From: Selaginella moellendorffii
Taxonomy: Eukaryota; Streptophyta; Lycopodiopsida; Selaginellales; Selaginellaceae
DNA: 64,000 bases
Direction of reading: 5' to 3'
Assembly: GCF_000143415.4 (NCBI RefSeq)
Contig: NW_003314302.1
Span: forward strand, 389,182 to 453,181
The notes beneath the pieces were generated by a model. That model had not been told where the DNA came from, ran no database searches, and saw only the letters and a list, made by a program, of their open reading frames with translations. Positions 12,111-24,973 of this stretch are shown piece after piece. Made by a program: the position numbers and the translations under genes. Position 1 is the first letter of the stretch. Every line of letters starts with the position of its first letter.

Positions 12111-15100
12111 AGTATAGTTATTTCTAACTTAATTTTTTGAAATTGAGATATTAGTATTTATATTATAATTTTGTTTATTAAAAGGTTATATACCTATATG
12201 AGTCCATCTAATAGTCTTTACTTTAGTTTTAATGGAGTGTTGAGCATTTGTAATTAGCTTTTTCAATCATGCTCAAAGCTATTAGTTATATATATATATA
12301 TATTAATGGGCTTATTGTTATACAATTAGATTTAAGTAGTCATTTTGTCTATATTATTCATATTTTTATATGTTGTATCTAGAGTGTTACTTTTATATTG
12401 AACAAGTATATAACTTGATCATGTGAGTTTGGTATTTGAGTTTTATGAAGGAGAGATAAAGATTGATTATTGGTTGCTTTGTGACTAGTGATTACTTGTA
12501 AACTTTATCGGAGACTACTAACACTTTACTTAGTTTAATGATGATTTAACAATGATGAGTTTATTTTACTAAATGGTGTTGTAGAGGATCATATTATTAA
12601 ACTTGTATGGTTTTTCTATATTAGCATATGGATTCACCTTTGTTAATATTGTCATTTATAGCTAAGTATTATTGAAGGAGTAGTTTCAGAAGTATCTTCA
12701 ACCTTGGTTAGTTTGAGTTTTGAATTAGTGATTCATCCTTGTTTTCGATTAGCTTTGTTTTAATGTTGATGGCATTGAAATGATGCCTTGGTGTTGATAT
12801 TGTTGGAGTTAAAATTGGAATGAAATGAGATATTTCTCTATAAGCATACTAAAGAAATTAGATTTTCCATCTATGGAGATTGATATTGAGTTTCATTCCT
12901 ACTCACTACAACGAGCATCACAATCTTAATAAAATAATGTTGATGATTTGGCTATATTTTTATGTTATTGGTATTTATGCATTTGTTTGTTAAGAACTAT
13001 ATTGAGAAAAGTGATTTAGTCATAGTAACTAGCTTTTCAGAAAGAAATGTTAGTGAGTAATTGAAGTTGTTAAATCTTTATTAATTTGAGTTAGAATTAT
13101 ATAGATTATTGATGATTTTCATTGTGTTTGTCCTGAAGTGAGTTGAATCTTGACATAAAAGGTGGATTCATGAAAGATCAATTTAGTAATCATTTATTAA
13201 TCATAGCTTTGTTGTGCTTAACTTTTGGACTGAGTACAAATACACTCTTTATTAGCTTTGCATTATAAAATTTAGTTTATAGACATATCAAAAGAACATT
13301 ATGATTTCATTTTTGACATTGAAGTTAATTATGAGACTTGTGATTGTTATTATATGAGACTTTGATATATAATAATTTATATAGGTGGTGTTTACATCTA
13401 ATAAGCATTGATGATGATTGATTGTCATTTAAGATAGTTAATTATCTTTCTTAGATATTTTATTTTATTATTATTAGTGATGAATGATTTATTATTTTTC
13501 AAGATGGTGGATTATCTTTTAATTATGATTGTGCATCTTTATTGATTGGGTGATTGATAATATCTAGTGATGGTGAGTTGTTCTATTTGATAGTTTTTGG
13601 CTTTACATTATTATATATTTTGTAATTTACTTTGAATTGATTTTTCAAGTATGAAATGTTAGTAAGATGTTGTTAATGCTTATTTTAGCAACATGGGTTC
13701 TTTAGTATTATTGACCAGGATCTATTCAACTTTTCTAGTGCAATAGTTAGCAGATAACAAATGTTTTTTGTGCTTCCAACATTCATTTTGATCTATTAAC
13801 TATTGTTAATATTATTTTTGATAGATTGAAATGTTATTCCTTATAAGTGATACATTTGTGAGCATTTTTCTTGTCAATTATTAATAATTTATGTTTTTAT
13901 AGCTGTCTTATATAAATTGTTAGCATACTATCTACAATATTTGGTAGTAAAGCTTTATCATTGTTTTTTTTTATGATATCCTTGCTATTAAATTTTGTTG
14001 GATGGTTAATCATATGTTTTTAAATTATAATGATCTTAGTGGTTCCTTTACTATACTGATTTATCAGATGATAGCTTAATTAGAATAATGTTCTGTTTTA
14101 GTCTAGACTAATAAAGCCAAATTAGCTTCAGCATTGCATATACATAGTAAATCTTTAGTTATGGGGTAACTACAATAGATTAGTCATACCTTTCTCACAA
14201 TGTTCTTAATTTTATTAAAAGAGAATTGTCTAGTTATAGTAGTCTATCTAAATCTTAGTAACAAGTTTGGTTTATTGTTTAATAGGGTTTGGGCTATTGA
14301 CTTTTCTCTTTATATCATCTATAGGTAGAGGTATATCAAATTTTGTAAGTTGGGTGACTTGTTATATAGCAAAGGTGGATAATTCCATTGATCATTTCCT
14401 TATTGGTGATGACTAAAAGATATTTATAGAAAGCATTTAATTTACTAGTGAGTAATATCTATAAAATATAATAAATTTCTATGCATTGCATTTAGCAACA
14501 TTTGTTTTGCTTTATAGTAGTGTTATTTTTACTTATTAATCTAATTGATCAAATAAAGTTTATAATTATAAACATGTTTATCATTTATAAACACAAGATT
14601 AATCTTATTGCATATCAACCATTAGATGATAAAAAAAATATACTAAAAAGGGTTTAATAAAGTTTATAAATAATAAACATGTTTATAAATTATAATTACA
14701 AAATTAATCTAAATGAATAACAACCATTAGATGGTAGAATATCCTAGAATGTCCAAGCAGATTCTAGGTATATTCACTACCATCTCAGTTACAGATTTGC
14801 TTAAGCAAACCAATTATTATACTGAACATAGTGGTATTCATATCTCAACTTTGGAGGGTAACTCTTTTTTTTTTCTTTTGAAATGTTTATTTGAGATCTA
14901 CCTTAGAGTCTACTAAAATGTATAGATTTCAAAGTATAAAATACGATCAAGCAGATATATAATAAATTAGTATAAATATATTTAATATGTATAGTACATA
15001 TAAAAAGCACTTTAAAACAATAATAATACATGAATTATTCATCGATTGACTATTACATTATATTTACCTCTTTATTAAAAATTTTATTTTATACTTTATG

Positions 15101-16680
15101 ATTCAAAACTTATAACACTATCTTTCATTATGAAAGGTTTTTTTTCTTAGTTTAATCTTTCTTGTGAAAGGTTCAATAAAAAATTTCCTTTCTATGAAAG
15201 GTAAAATACCTCTTGAAAGGTATAAAAGCTGTCATAATTGAGGAATGACACTAATATTGTTTCTATGTCTAAATTTGCAATTTAATATTTTATATTTAGT
15301 AAGTTTTTCAAGATTGAGACTAGGTAAAAGCCTAAAGCATGTTTTTTTTATAAAGGGGGACTTGTGAGGAGTTCTAAATGCATCATAGGGATAGTAGGTA
15401 AGTTAGATATAACTGAACAACTTAAGACATTTTTTATCTTTCCACTAGGCATTTGTCCTTGTTCTATATCTAGCTTGGGTCTAAATCTAAATTTTATACG
15501 ATGTTAGTTAGTGGAGTATTTATATCTTTGTGATAGTCCATCGATATATTAAAATAATATTAGACTCTATATAACTCTATTTTGCATGTTAGTCTTTTCA
15601 TTGGGATATTAAATGCTTTAAACTGTTCTAATGTCATTTTGTGTTTCTATCCTTTTAATCTTTAATTATACACTAGAGAGTTGTTTTATATTTTAATTCT
15701 TTCACTCCTTAGTTATATGTGCAGGAGTTTAGCTTTATCCCTTCATTTAATGGCTCAAGCCTTGAAACTCTAGTTTTACTCCATTGTCTTTGACACACTT
15801 GTTTAAGATTTATGTTTTGCTTCATGGTTATCTTATGACAATTCACTATGAAAACCACATATCTACATTGATGTTTTTTTAATTTATAAACTTGTATCAA
15901 TTCATTTTTATTAAGTTTAGGAAATAACTATTGATATGTTAAATTTATGCTAAACTCTATCTAGGTATAATATTCTTGAAGTTCAGCTCCATAAAAGTGA
16001 AGTTGCACATGGGAGAGTGTTTTATAATATTGTGCTAGCCATGCTAGAGTGAGTGAAATATAAACCCCACAAGGTTTTTGACATGCTATAACATGCCTAA
16101 CTTAGTCCACTTCTAACATATTTAGTTTCACACTGGAAGCAAACACTAAATTATTAATACACCCTTTACAAATATAATGTAATTCCTAAAAAACATTGTA
16201 ATAAATTCAAATGCATGTTTAAAGGCTTTTGGAAGAATACCCTAATCTCCATGAGTTGTTGTGTCCATTATATTGTACCATCACAATATCATCCTTTGAA
16301 AACATGTGGAAATTCATGAAATATCAGGCATTATACCAAGAATAATAATTGGCAATGAGAACAAAGTGATCAAAACCAATAATACACATCATCTTTGGGA
16401 TTACATAAAAGAAACTTAGCCAAATTAGCAACAAAAAAAGCTCTAAAACACTATAACTTATATATAAAGGAGCAAATGGTCACTTACCTCAAAAAATGTT
16501 TTGATTTTAGAGAATAAACTAAATCATTCTAAGATACATACTCTAAAGATAAAATTTCTCTTGATCTCTTGTCAAGATGATCACACAGTGGATAAGATCC
16601 AAATCCTATCAACACAAGGAAGAGCAATACTGAGGTTTTATTCATTCTTAAACGACTCAAGTTTGAAATGTACTTGGCTG
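12111..16680. other. Long AT-rich gene-free region
   Basis: About 4.5 kb of AT-rich DNA with no frame longer than about 63 codons and no recognised domain. It holds a direct repeat of about 85 bp (from about 14553 and 14657), each copy containing the palindrome ATAAACATGTTTAT, and a cluster of TGAAAGGT-like words at 15120-15240. It is probably degraded transposon sequence, but I cannot assign a family. Confidence 0.5.
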
Positions 16681-17964
16681 CTATGTTGAGACGGATAATT
16701 TTTCCTTCAATGTGCTCTCTGAACTCTCAAGAGCTGACACAAGGAGACTACTACTTCTTCCAGCCTTGGAAATCCATATCTTTACCAGCAGGCACCCGGG
16801 ACTTTGCTGGAACAGCGTCGCCTTAAACTCGGATTTCCCATCAGAATTTCGTTGATCGAATCCTTCTCTTTGATCGCCAGGAGTTCCAGTGATCGCAAAA
16901 GAAGCCGCATCGATCTTGCAAGCCACTCCGCCAGCTTCCAAGTGACTCCCAAGATCTCCCAGAACCTCCAACGCACTGCATTTTCGATCGATGCCCTCCA
17001 GAACGAACGAGAAACTCCCGCTGCTGCTCGTCCCAGTCCCGAAACAACTTCGCCCAGATCCACTCTTCACTGCTCCAGCACTCGAGAAACTCCATGCCAG
17101 CCCCCACCTCGACGTCTTTCCTTGCACAAACTCGGTGGTCTTCACCATCGTCGCTCCACAGCCTCGAATCTCGGCCTTGAGAGCCTTCAAGCTGGATTTC
17201 TTCCCGACCATGCTCGTGTACCAGTGGATCTTCGTCCCGAGCTCCACGCTCTCGCGGATCAGCCTGCTCACAAACCCGGCCTCTCCTCCGGCGCAAACCA
17301 TCTCCTCCGGCGTTCCACCGCAGGCCGTGCGAGGATTCATCCCGGCCTCCTCCATGCTCTCGAAGAACGGTGGATTGCACATACTGAAGTCGAAGATCTC
17401 TTCATCTTTCACCACTCCAACGAGCAGCCTGTGGTTTTCTTCCTCATCTTCACCACCATTCTTCGCGGCGCTTCTCACTTCGATCAGCTCCATGAGGTGT
17501 GGATTCGCCGCGATGTTCCTCCTTCCCCATTCCAGCGCCACACTCGTCACGTCCGTCGCTACGAACTTCCATCCCCGCAAGGAAGCCCCGAGGAGAGGAT
17601 AGATCGCGCTAGCACCGGTCCCAATGTCTAGACCAAGAACTCCCCCCTCTGCATTCTTCCCTGGAGCTGGAAATCCTTGGAGCAAATCCTCGATCCAGTG
17701 GATGTAGTTTGCACGATTCGTCACCGCCGGGCAGAGCTGGCCGTCGGGAATCCACCAGCCGAGAATGCCGTAGTCGCAATCCAAGAGAACTCGAGTGAGC
17801 TCTCTTGTGGCGGCGTAGTCCCTCCAATCGATGCTGCCCCGCCCAGTGGAGGGATTGATCCTCACGTAGCGCGCAAACGAGGCGTAGCGCGCCGCCAGCG
17901 CTGCGAAATCTGGGCTGCCCTCGGCATACCTGTTTCGTGGGTGCGTCGATCGCTTCCTCTTCAT
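16681..17964 (-). CDS. METTL16: METTL16-type RNA N6-adenosine methyltransferase
   Basis: Single-exon gene of 427 residues. It matches the METTL16/FIONA1 family, SAM-dependent enzymes that methylate adenosine in U6 snRNA and some mRNAs in the nucleus. Visible landmarks are the basic N-terminus (MKRKRSTHPRNRY), the pre-catalytic block CPAVTNRANYIHWIEDLL (78-95), the SAM-binding motif DIGTGASAIYP (113-123) and the catalytic motif NPPF (197-200, within MCNPPFF). The C-terminal 130 residues are low in recognisable conservation. The ATG at 17964 is preferred; a longer reading to 17976 would need a TTG start. It is transcribed away from the PPR gene starting 76 bp away. A partial copy lies at 32408-32661. 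Confidence 0.9.
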   Translation of the reverse strand: MKRKRSTHPRNRYAEGSPDFAALAARYASFARYVRINPSTGRGSIDWRDYAATRELTRVLLDCDYGILGWWIPDGQLCPAVTNRANYIHWIEDLLQGFPAPGKNAEGGVLGLDIGTGASAIYPLLGASLRGWKFVATDVTSVALEWGRRNIAANPHLMELIEVRSAAKNGGEDEEENHRLLVGVVKDEEIFDFSMCNPPFFESMEEAGMNPRTACGGTPEEMVCAGGEAGFVSRLIRESVELGTKIHWYTSMVGKKSSLKALKAEIRGCGATMVKTTEFVQGKTSRWGLAWSFSSAGAVKSGSGRSCFGTGTSSSGSFSFVLEGIDRKCSALEVLGDLGSHLEAGGVACKIDAASFAITGTPGDQREGFDQRNSDGKSEFKATLFQQSPGCLLVKIWISKAGRSSSLLVSALESSESTLKEKLSVST

Positions 17965-18040
17965 CCAAAGAACCAATATTAGGGTTCTTCGTTCTCCATC
18001 GTCTCCATGGAAGAACCAAGATTAGGGTTCTTCGTCCTCC
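17965..18040. promoter_or_regulatory. 76-bp divergent promoter/5' leader with duplicated telo-box
   Basis: The METTL16 and PPR start codons are only 76 bp apart. A 32-bp unit occurs twice, 43 bp apart (17968-17999 and 18011-18042). Each copy contains TTAGGGTTC (17979-17987 and 18022-18030), which is the telo-box core on the opposite strand; telo-boxes are known promoter/leader elements of plant growth and translation genes. The second copy runs into the proposed PPR start codon. Another ATG at 18007 lies in a different frame. Confidence 0.55.
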
Positions 18041-20285
18041 ATGCGCTTTGGCCTTGTCGAGCTCCGCTTGGCAAGATTTCACAGGTGCGCTGCTCTCTCG
18101 TCACGATTCTCGGCCTTTCAAAGAATGCGCTCTCTCTTTGGCCAGATCTTACAGCACTCTCCAGGAGCAGCGCTCCGCGAATCCGCAAGAGCTCCGGCGA
18201 GATCTCGACAGATTATGCGAGGTTCTTGATCCCGCGGCGGTAGATCGTGCTCACCTCACACAGCTGCTCAAGCAGTGCGGGATTCTCCAGTCCACCTCCG
18301 AGGCACGGCGGCTCCATTCTTGGATCGCGAAGACCGGGCTCGATCGGGATCCATTCTTCGCCAACAATGTCGTCCAGATGTACAGCCGCTGCGGCAGCAT
18401 CGACGAGGCCGCCAGGGTTTTCCATGCCACGCCGCGCAAGAACGCCCGATCGTGCGAGATCATGCTCGCGGCATTCGCGAGGAGTGGGGATCTCGATTCG
18501 GCAAAGCAGATGTTCGATGCGATGCCGGAGCCTGGAGTTCCGGCCTGGAATTCCATGATCGCGGCGCATTTCCACAGCGGGGACTCCATCGCGGCGCTGA
18601 GGTTCTTCCAGCGGATGATGGCCGAAGGGATTCGTCCCAATCCACGGAGCTTCGTCGCCGCGCTGGATGCCTGCTCCCGGCTGGAAGAGGGAGATTTCAT
18701 CCACGAGCCCGCGATCGCGGTAGGCCTGGCATCCGACGCCATTGTTGGATTCTCACTAGTGGGCTTCTACAGGCGATGCCACAGGCTAGATCTCGCTCGC
18801 AAAGTCTTTGACAAGGTGGAAGAGATCACCGCGCCGCTGTGGACGCAGATGATCGCAGCGTATGCCAAGGCTGGGCATTTGCTCGAGGCGAGAGCTTTGT
18901 TCGATGGTCTTCCCGAGAAGGACTCCGTGTCGTGGACGTGCATCATCGCAGCTTACGCACACCGAGGCCGATGGATCGAAGCGAAGCAGCTGTTCGACGA
19001 GATGCCCGGCCGCGATGTCATCGCCTGGAACGCGATGATCTCCGCGAATGCCCAGAGCGGGCGCTCGGATCAAGCTCTCGAGCTGCTACTCCTGATGGAT
19101 CTCGACGGCGTCCATCCAAACAGCGTCACCTTCTTGAGCGCTCTCGAGGCTTGCACCAACTTGAGTGATGCTTCCCGAGGATCAAAGCTCCACACGGAAG
19201 GTATGCTCGGCTCTGGCATTGAAAACTCTCGCAAGGTGTCTAACGCGCTCATCAACATGTATGGCAAATGCAGGGAGCTGGGCCGGGCCAAGGCGGTGTT
19301 TGACGGCATGAGCGATCGAGACACGGTTTCCTGGACGACCATGCTCGCATCCTTTGCGGAGAACGGTGACTTGGAGCAAGCAAGCCGAGCTTTCGACCGG
19401 ATCCCGGAGAGACAATGCGTGGCTTTCAACTCGATGCTGGCGGCGTATGCCCAAAACGGGCATATCGAAGAGGCAAAGCAGCTCTACGACGACGCGATCC
19501 ACGAGCCGGACATCGTTGCTTTCACGACGCTGCTCACGGCATTTGCTCAGCACGGCCGAGGCGAGCAGGCGCTGTGCTTGCTCCGGGCCGGGGATTTGGA
19601 AGGACTGGAGATGGATCTCGTCAGCTTCGTGGGGATCCTCGACGCCTGTGCGTGCTGCGGAGCTCTCAACGAGGGAAGATCAATCCACCAGGAGGCTGTT
19701 CTTCGCGGTTTCCAGGACGACGTTACCATCGGCTCGGCGCTCGTCAACATGTATGGGAAGTGTGGACAAGTCGAGCCGGGAAGAGAAGTTTTCGACGGGA
19801 TGCCGTGGAGGAACTCTATCACCTGGAACGCGATGCTCACGGCGTATGCGCAGAACGGGCATAGCGCCGAGGCGCTGGAGCTGTTTCCAGTGATGATCCT
19901 CGAAGGTGCCGAGCCATCCGAGGTAACTTTCATCACGCTTCTCTCGGCTTGCGCTCAAGCGGGACTTTTGCAGGATGGCCTCCGCGTGTTTGCTCTCATG
20001 GAGCGCGACTTTGGAGTGGCTCGCGGCGCCGGGAACGCTGTGTGCCTGGTGGATTTGCTGGGGAGAGCTGGGAGGCTGGAGGCTGCCGAGGAGATGTTTG
20101 CGTGGGTGCCTGTGGAGGAGCGTGATACTGCATGGACGGCCTTGTGGGGGAGCTGTAAGATCCATGGCGATGGTGGGAGAGGTGTGAGAGCCGCCGAGTC
20201 TGTGCTCGCGTTGGATCCAGTGGCGTCTACGCCTTACTCGCTACTCACTGAGGCTCTGGTGATGCCACACCTGGAAATCTACTAA
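18041..20285 (+). CDS. PLS-class pentatricopeptide repeat protein, truncated E domain
   Basis: The long frame has no ATG before its first repeats: its upstream end at 17937 is GTG and lies inside METTL16. An ATG at 18041 joined through a 70-nt intron (18085-18154, GTGCGC...TTACAG) enters exactly this frame, giving exons 18041-18084 and 18155-20285 and 724 residues beginning MRFGLVELRLARFHS. That start fits a mitochondrial-type leader. Tandem PPR motifs of P, L and S type fill most of the protein (for example NVVQMYSRCGSIDEAARVF). The C-terminus enters the E1 region (WTALWGSCKIHGDGGRG, then LALDPVASTPYSLL) and stops; no E2 or DYW domain follows. Such proteins bind organelle RNA in a sequence-specific way, mostly for C-to-U editing. 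The splice-based start is inference. Confidence 0.8.
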
Positions 20286-20407
20286 GATTTGGAGCTTAAC
20301 ATCAACTTTTATTGGACGAGATTTACAGTCTATAAGAGTTTGATCGCGAGTTTTGGAGCTGGGTCTTTGCGAGATCTGGCACCCATTGTGAGAGAGGGAA
20401 ATAGTTG

Positions 20408-20726
20408 CGAATTCAAAGATTCGTTTGGAACGTCGACTTTAACACGACCAAATGGCACAAGCATGAGGTGAGCATTGCGCTGGCGCCACACACGATCAAC
20501 ATCCGAAACAACGAGCAGTTCCTTCCTAACTCCAAGATCGCATCCAGGTTTGTTGCTTTTTCGATCGCATGTCTTTCTAATTTGATCCGATGGATTCACG
20601 ATGCATGAATTTCTTCGAGAGTGTATCTGGCAGAGAAGACGGGCAAATTCATCTCGCAAGATCCCAGGGGAGACAATCCAGTGGCTCTTCTTCCATATGG
20701 CAAGCATTGGTCCAATGTGCGGCCAG
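20408..20726 (+). pseudogene. Unrecognised two-exon coding remnant
   Basis: Two blocks read as protein and join through a 72-nt GT-AG intron (20548-20619): 20408-20547 (RIQRFVWNVDFNTTKWHKHE, then SIALAPHTINIRNNEQFLP) and 20620-20726 (VYLAEKTGKFISQDPRGDNP, then LLPYGKHWSNVRP). A further GT donor follows at 20727. I do not recognise the family, and neither a start codon nor a downstream exon is evident before the DNA turns AT-rich at about 20870. It could be a fragment of a duplicated gene or part of a gene whose other exons I missed. Confidence 0.4.
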
Positions 20727-20870
20727 GTAAGAGAGAAACATAAAGAACAAAAAGGATTTTTGCTCTTAAAGTATTGTTGTGTTGTTTGTTGTATTTGGTC
20801 TTGTTTACCTTGGTTTGTAAGCGCATATCCCTTAGAGCCAGTTGAACTGATGGGTAGTTTTTATCCAAAC

Positions 20871-21479
20871 TAAATTTTAAATTTAGTTTTTTATAAAAAT
20901 ACAAGAAGAAAGTTAATATTAAAAAATTATAGTTATTAAGTTATAATATGTTAAAGGTTAATATATTAAATTATAATATAATGTTATTTAAGTTTTATAA
21001 GTTTTATTTAATATTATATAAAGATTTATCATGAAGGTTTGGGGTTACTTTCTCATAGTTTTTCCAGTCCTCTCATTTTTATTTTTTTTTATCCCTCTAC
21101 TTCTATCTCTGTTTCCATCACTTCTATCTCTCCATTACTTCTTTCTATATTTCCATCTTGTTTTTTTATTTCCTCTTTAGATTCTCATAACAGTCTTTAT
21201 GTTGTAACAGCTAACTACCTCAAGAAGGATTGAATTAGATTTGTTGTTTAAGCCTAAGATTGTAACACATCATCCTATACTAACTAGGATGTTTATCTAA
21301 TCAAATGATTATTCTGAATGTGTATCCTTTTTCTCACACTACTGACCTTCTAGATCTTTGAGGGAGAAATTGTTAATTCACTAAGTTAGATTTTGCTTCT
21401 ATGTATTGGTAAGTGTTAATGGCCGAAGAAAATATTCTCAATATTATTTTTTGTACACTATTTAGTTTATATGAATTCT
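20871..21479. other. AT-rich spacer
   Basis: AT-rich DNA with T-rich tracts (21055-21180). No gene recognised; it may contain the degraded upstream part of the gypsy element that follows. Confidence 0.4.
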
Positions 21480-24080
21480 TTGTGATGTTATTTAGTTTAA
21501 ACAATGCACTAAGTAGATGATGGACGAGGTTCTTTGCAATATGCTAAAGGTGACTGTTTTATCAATGATGTCTTGATCCACTCAAAGGGGATATAGAAGG
21601 AATATATTAATGATGTTAGTAAGGTGTTAGATTGGTTGCAAGAAGTTTATTTAAAGTTGAAGCGATCAAAATGTGTGTTTGGGTTCAAAGATACAACTTA
21701 TCTTAGGTATCGTATTTCTCGTAAAAGTTTGTAAGTTGATCTTAACAAACTTGTAGCTGTTCTAAAGTTCCCTATTTTAAAGTGTATAAATTATATAGAA
21801 CACTTCATATGCAAGATGCAATATATTGATCATTTTGTTAATCATCTTTTTTATTATATTGCATTGTTATGATTGATGTTGAAGTTGTCAATATTGTCTT
21901 TTATCTAATTTGTGGACTATGAGCAGGCATTTAGAGATCTCAAAGAGTTGTTTTTAGTTTTGGCATATCTTACTTACACTTAACCTTCATTTTACATGTG
22001 GATGCTTTCAATATTAAATTTAGAAGTGTGTTAATGCAAGAGAGCCTAAGCATGCCTAGCTAATGCCATCCTATTGCATATATCAATATACATTATAACT
22101 AGTAAAAATTAACTACTCCACAATAAAGAATGAGTGTTTCGTAGCAATTTAGGGTTTCAAGAAGATTCATACATATTTATATGGTTTTCGAATATTACTA
22201 AAAGGTGATTATATATATTTGTTATTTTGTTATTGAAGCAAAAGAACTTGGTTGATTGTACTATTTTGTAGGCTCTAAAGCTTTAGATATATGATTTTGA
22301 AGTTGTTTATGACCTGAGGAGTTTTATAATTGATGTAAATATCCTTTCTCGAGCTCCTCTCACTTCTTCATTCTCTTCTTCTATTTTTGATGAGCCTATT
22401 GTTATAGTAATAGTGGATTTTCTAGACAAGAATTTGATATTTAGTGTCTATAAGGTGTAAAGCAAGATTTATCTTTTCTTGATAAAATTAGTGAGGCTCA
22501 AAAGGTTGAACTATGGATCCAAAAACTTTGTAAAGGGTTTGAAAATTTTATATCACTTGTTGATGACTTGTCATTTTGGGATTTACATTCACAGTATTGC
22601 ATAAAATATGACCTTTTTTATTTTGTCAAAATTGATCATAATAATCATTTATAGCTAGTGGTGCTATCAATATTTACTGCATACTTTCTCCATACTTATC
22701 ATGACTCTTCTCTTCTATATAAGCATATAGGACATTAGTATGTGATTGAGAAACTGCATAGGTCTTTCTATTAGTCGGAAATGTGATATGATATTATCTA
22801 ATATATGTATATTTGTGTTTAGTGCTAAGCTTACAATACTCCTTTTCATGTTACAAAAAGATGGTTGGAGTCAATTGTAATTTTTCATCCATTTGAGTTA
22901 GTGGTGTTTGATTTGATAAGGCCTTTTCCACAGTTGACTGCTGATAATGAATATGTCATTATTGCCTTAAACTTTTTAACTCACTAAATGGAAGTTGGTG
23001 CTCTTAATAGTGTGTCAGTGACTACTATTGGGTACTTTCTTCTCAATTAAGTAGTATTTCAATATTTTTGTTTAAAGTAGATTCTCTCAAATAATGGTCC
23101 TACATTTATAGCTGAGGCATTTCATATTTTAACATCTTGGTTGAGTATATATCACACTTTCATGAGTGCTTATCATTTAGCTTGGTGGAACATTTTATTT
23201 AGACGTTCAAAGGGATGATTGCGAAGTACATGAATTTTTATAGATTTAGATAGTTATTTACTATCTCTTTAATATGCATATGTCATAAAGGTATAGAATT
23301 TTATTGATGCTTCACCATATAAACTTCTATATAATTATAATCTAATACTACTAATGAAGTTGAGTTTACTTTCATAATTACCACGAGGTGCTGATATTAT
23401 GTCTTGGGATCAATATTTAATAATGATTCTTCCACTTGTTTAGGCAAAGTTTTCTGAACACTTAGGCCACATACAAGTGGGATAACAATAGCACTACAAT
23501 TCCCATTATCAATCACTTGTAGAGTATAAAATGGATAACTATGTTAATCCATCTTTTCAATCTTATGGTATTTAGTTTGTCTAAAGGGCTCCTTGCTTAG
23601 TGAAATCAAGTGTTATAGCTAGTTAACCCACAAGTTTATGAGGTTTAGCATAATGTTCAATAGATTAATCCTTTAGAAATTCTACATATGTAGTGGTTGA
23701 AACACTTCATATAAAGGGATTATAAACAATTGGCACCACATACAGATCCACTAATACTTCCTTTTGATGTTTCTCTAGATCCCAAAGAACTTTAACTACA
23801 TTCTATCCTTTTGAGATCCTAAAGAACCTTAACTACATTCTATCCTTTTGAGAGGAAGAGATGATGTGAAGTCAAATATATAATTATTATATTAAATATT
23901 AATATTAGTCTAGTGGGATTTTGATGGCTGTCAAATTGCTTTTAATCCGAATCAATCGCCCTATATATAAACTAGGGTTTTTAGGCTAATTAAAAAAAAA
24001 TTGTATTTCATACACTGATAAAGTGTGTTTAAAAATTCAAGCATATATGTTTTTTAAATACATATATCTTACAGATTACC
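21480..24080 (+). mobile_element. Decayed Ty3/gypsy retrotransposon, copy 1
   Basis: Conceptual translation with many stops shows reverse transcriptase (near 21545-21710: FINDVLIHSKG, LKLKRSKCVFGFKDT), then RNase H-like remains (FILHVDAFN near 21985) and integrase remains (about 22860-23230, homologous to the catalytic core). The sequence ends with an LTR-like stretch (about 23850-24000: AGTGGGATTTTGATGGC, then an AGGGTTTTTAGGCTAATT block). It is colinear with a second copy at 27770-29240 in the same orientation. It is non-functional. Confidence 0.75.
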
Positions 24081-24479
24081 CTAGGTACACCTCCTCCTGA
24101 AATATGCAATCACAAATTGCTTATTTGCCATAGGTGAATATATTTTTAAAATGTGTTTTTGATCTCTAACCTTGCAAATGGTAAAAAATGTAGTAAGATA
24201 ATGTTAAAAAGTAAAACTACTAGAGGTAAGATTCTAAGAATATCCTTATGTACTCTAAAATTATTATAAGTAATATGGCTGAAAACTTTTGTGTGTGATC
24301 TGAAACATGCCAAATGCAAACTTTGAATTAAACATTTAGGCAGCTAGTGAACTTACTAAGCAGCTGGGTACTCGAAACTATTTGAACACTTTGGGTAAAC
24401 ATGAATCTTATTTTCCTTTGTAAGCAACAACGACCACATTCTTTAATTTGTTTCCATAACACCAACTAAGCATGGACCT

Positions 24480-24973
24480 TTAGAACTTGAAAGCCCGAAT
24501 GAACCAATTGCCATGGTGAATGATACAGCTCATCCAGCTGGAATTTCTCACAACAACATACTGCAATCTGCATGCTGCTGCTGTGTAATATACCGAAGCT
24601 GCTGAGCCACACCAGAGAGGAATATAATGCAGAGCTTCCAAAGTACAAAGACTGCAAGCAGCCTGATCATTGCAAGTGAGTTCTCCAAGCAAGTCACCAG
24701 GCTGGGTGGTGATATTGCTCGAGGTGTGGAGCATATCAGTGAAGGCTGCTCTGAGAGCAGCTCCAATTTTCTGGGAGAGCTATCTGGCCAACACTTTGGT
24801 ATGCTCTTGCACAAAGTTATCTATCTGGGATCCATCAACAAGTGCTGGAGCTGGAGCTGGAGCTGAAACTGGAGTTGGAACTTGAGAGATTTTGAAAGGA
24901 GGAGATTTATCAGCTCCAGCTATTGTGATTATAAAGGAGAGTGCTTCGCTAAGAAAACTTTACCTTGATCCAT
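24480..24973 (-). pseudogene. DUF26/Gnk2-like secreted protein, copy A (broken)
   Basis: This member of the small cysteine-rich family starts with MDQGK (ATG at 24973). Two lesions disable it. A 5-nt insertion after codon 9 shifts the frame into stops. A segment of about 90 bp (about 24757-24846) is inverted, so the block CWESYLANTLVCSCTKL is readable only on the plus strand while both flanks read on the minus strand. The downstream part (24480-24734) still encodes LTCNDQAACSLC and AACRLQYVV. It is divergent from copy B, 370 bp away. Confidence 0.82.

Noticed and set aside
15120-15240. TGAAAGGT clusters as a possible CRISPR-like array
   Set aside because: Repeat words are short, irregularly spaced and imperfect, and the genome is eukaryotic.
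17937-18040. Extended N-terminus for the first PPR gene starting at 17937
   Set aside because: The codon is GTG and lies inside the METTL16 coding region; the spliced ATG at 18041 explains the frame better.
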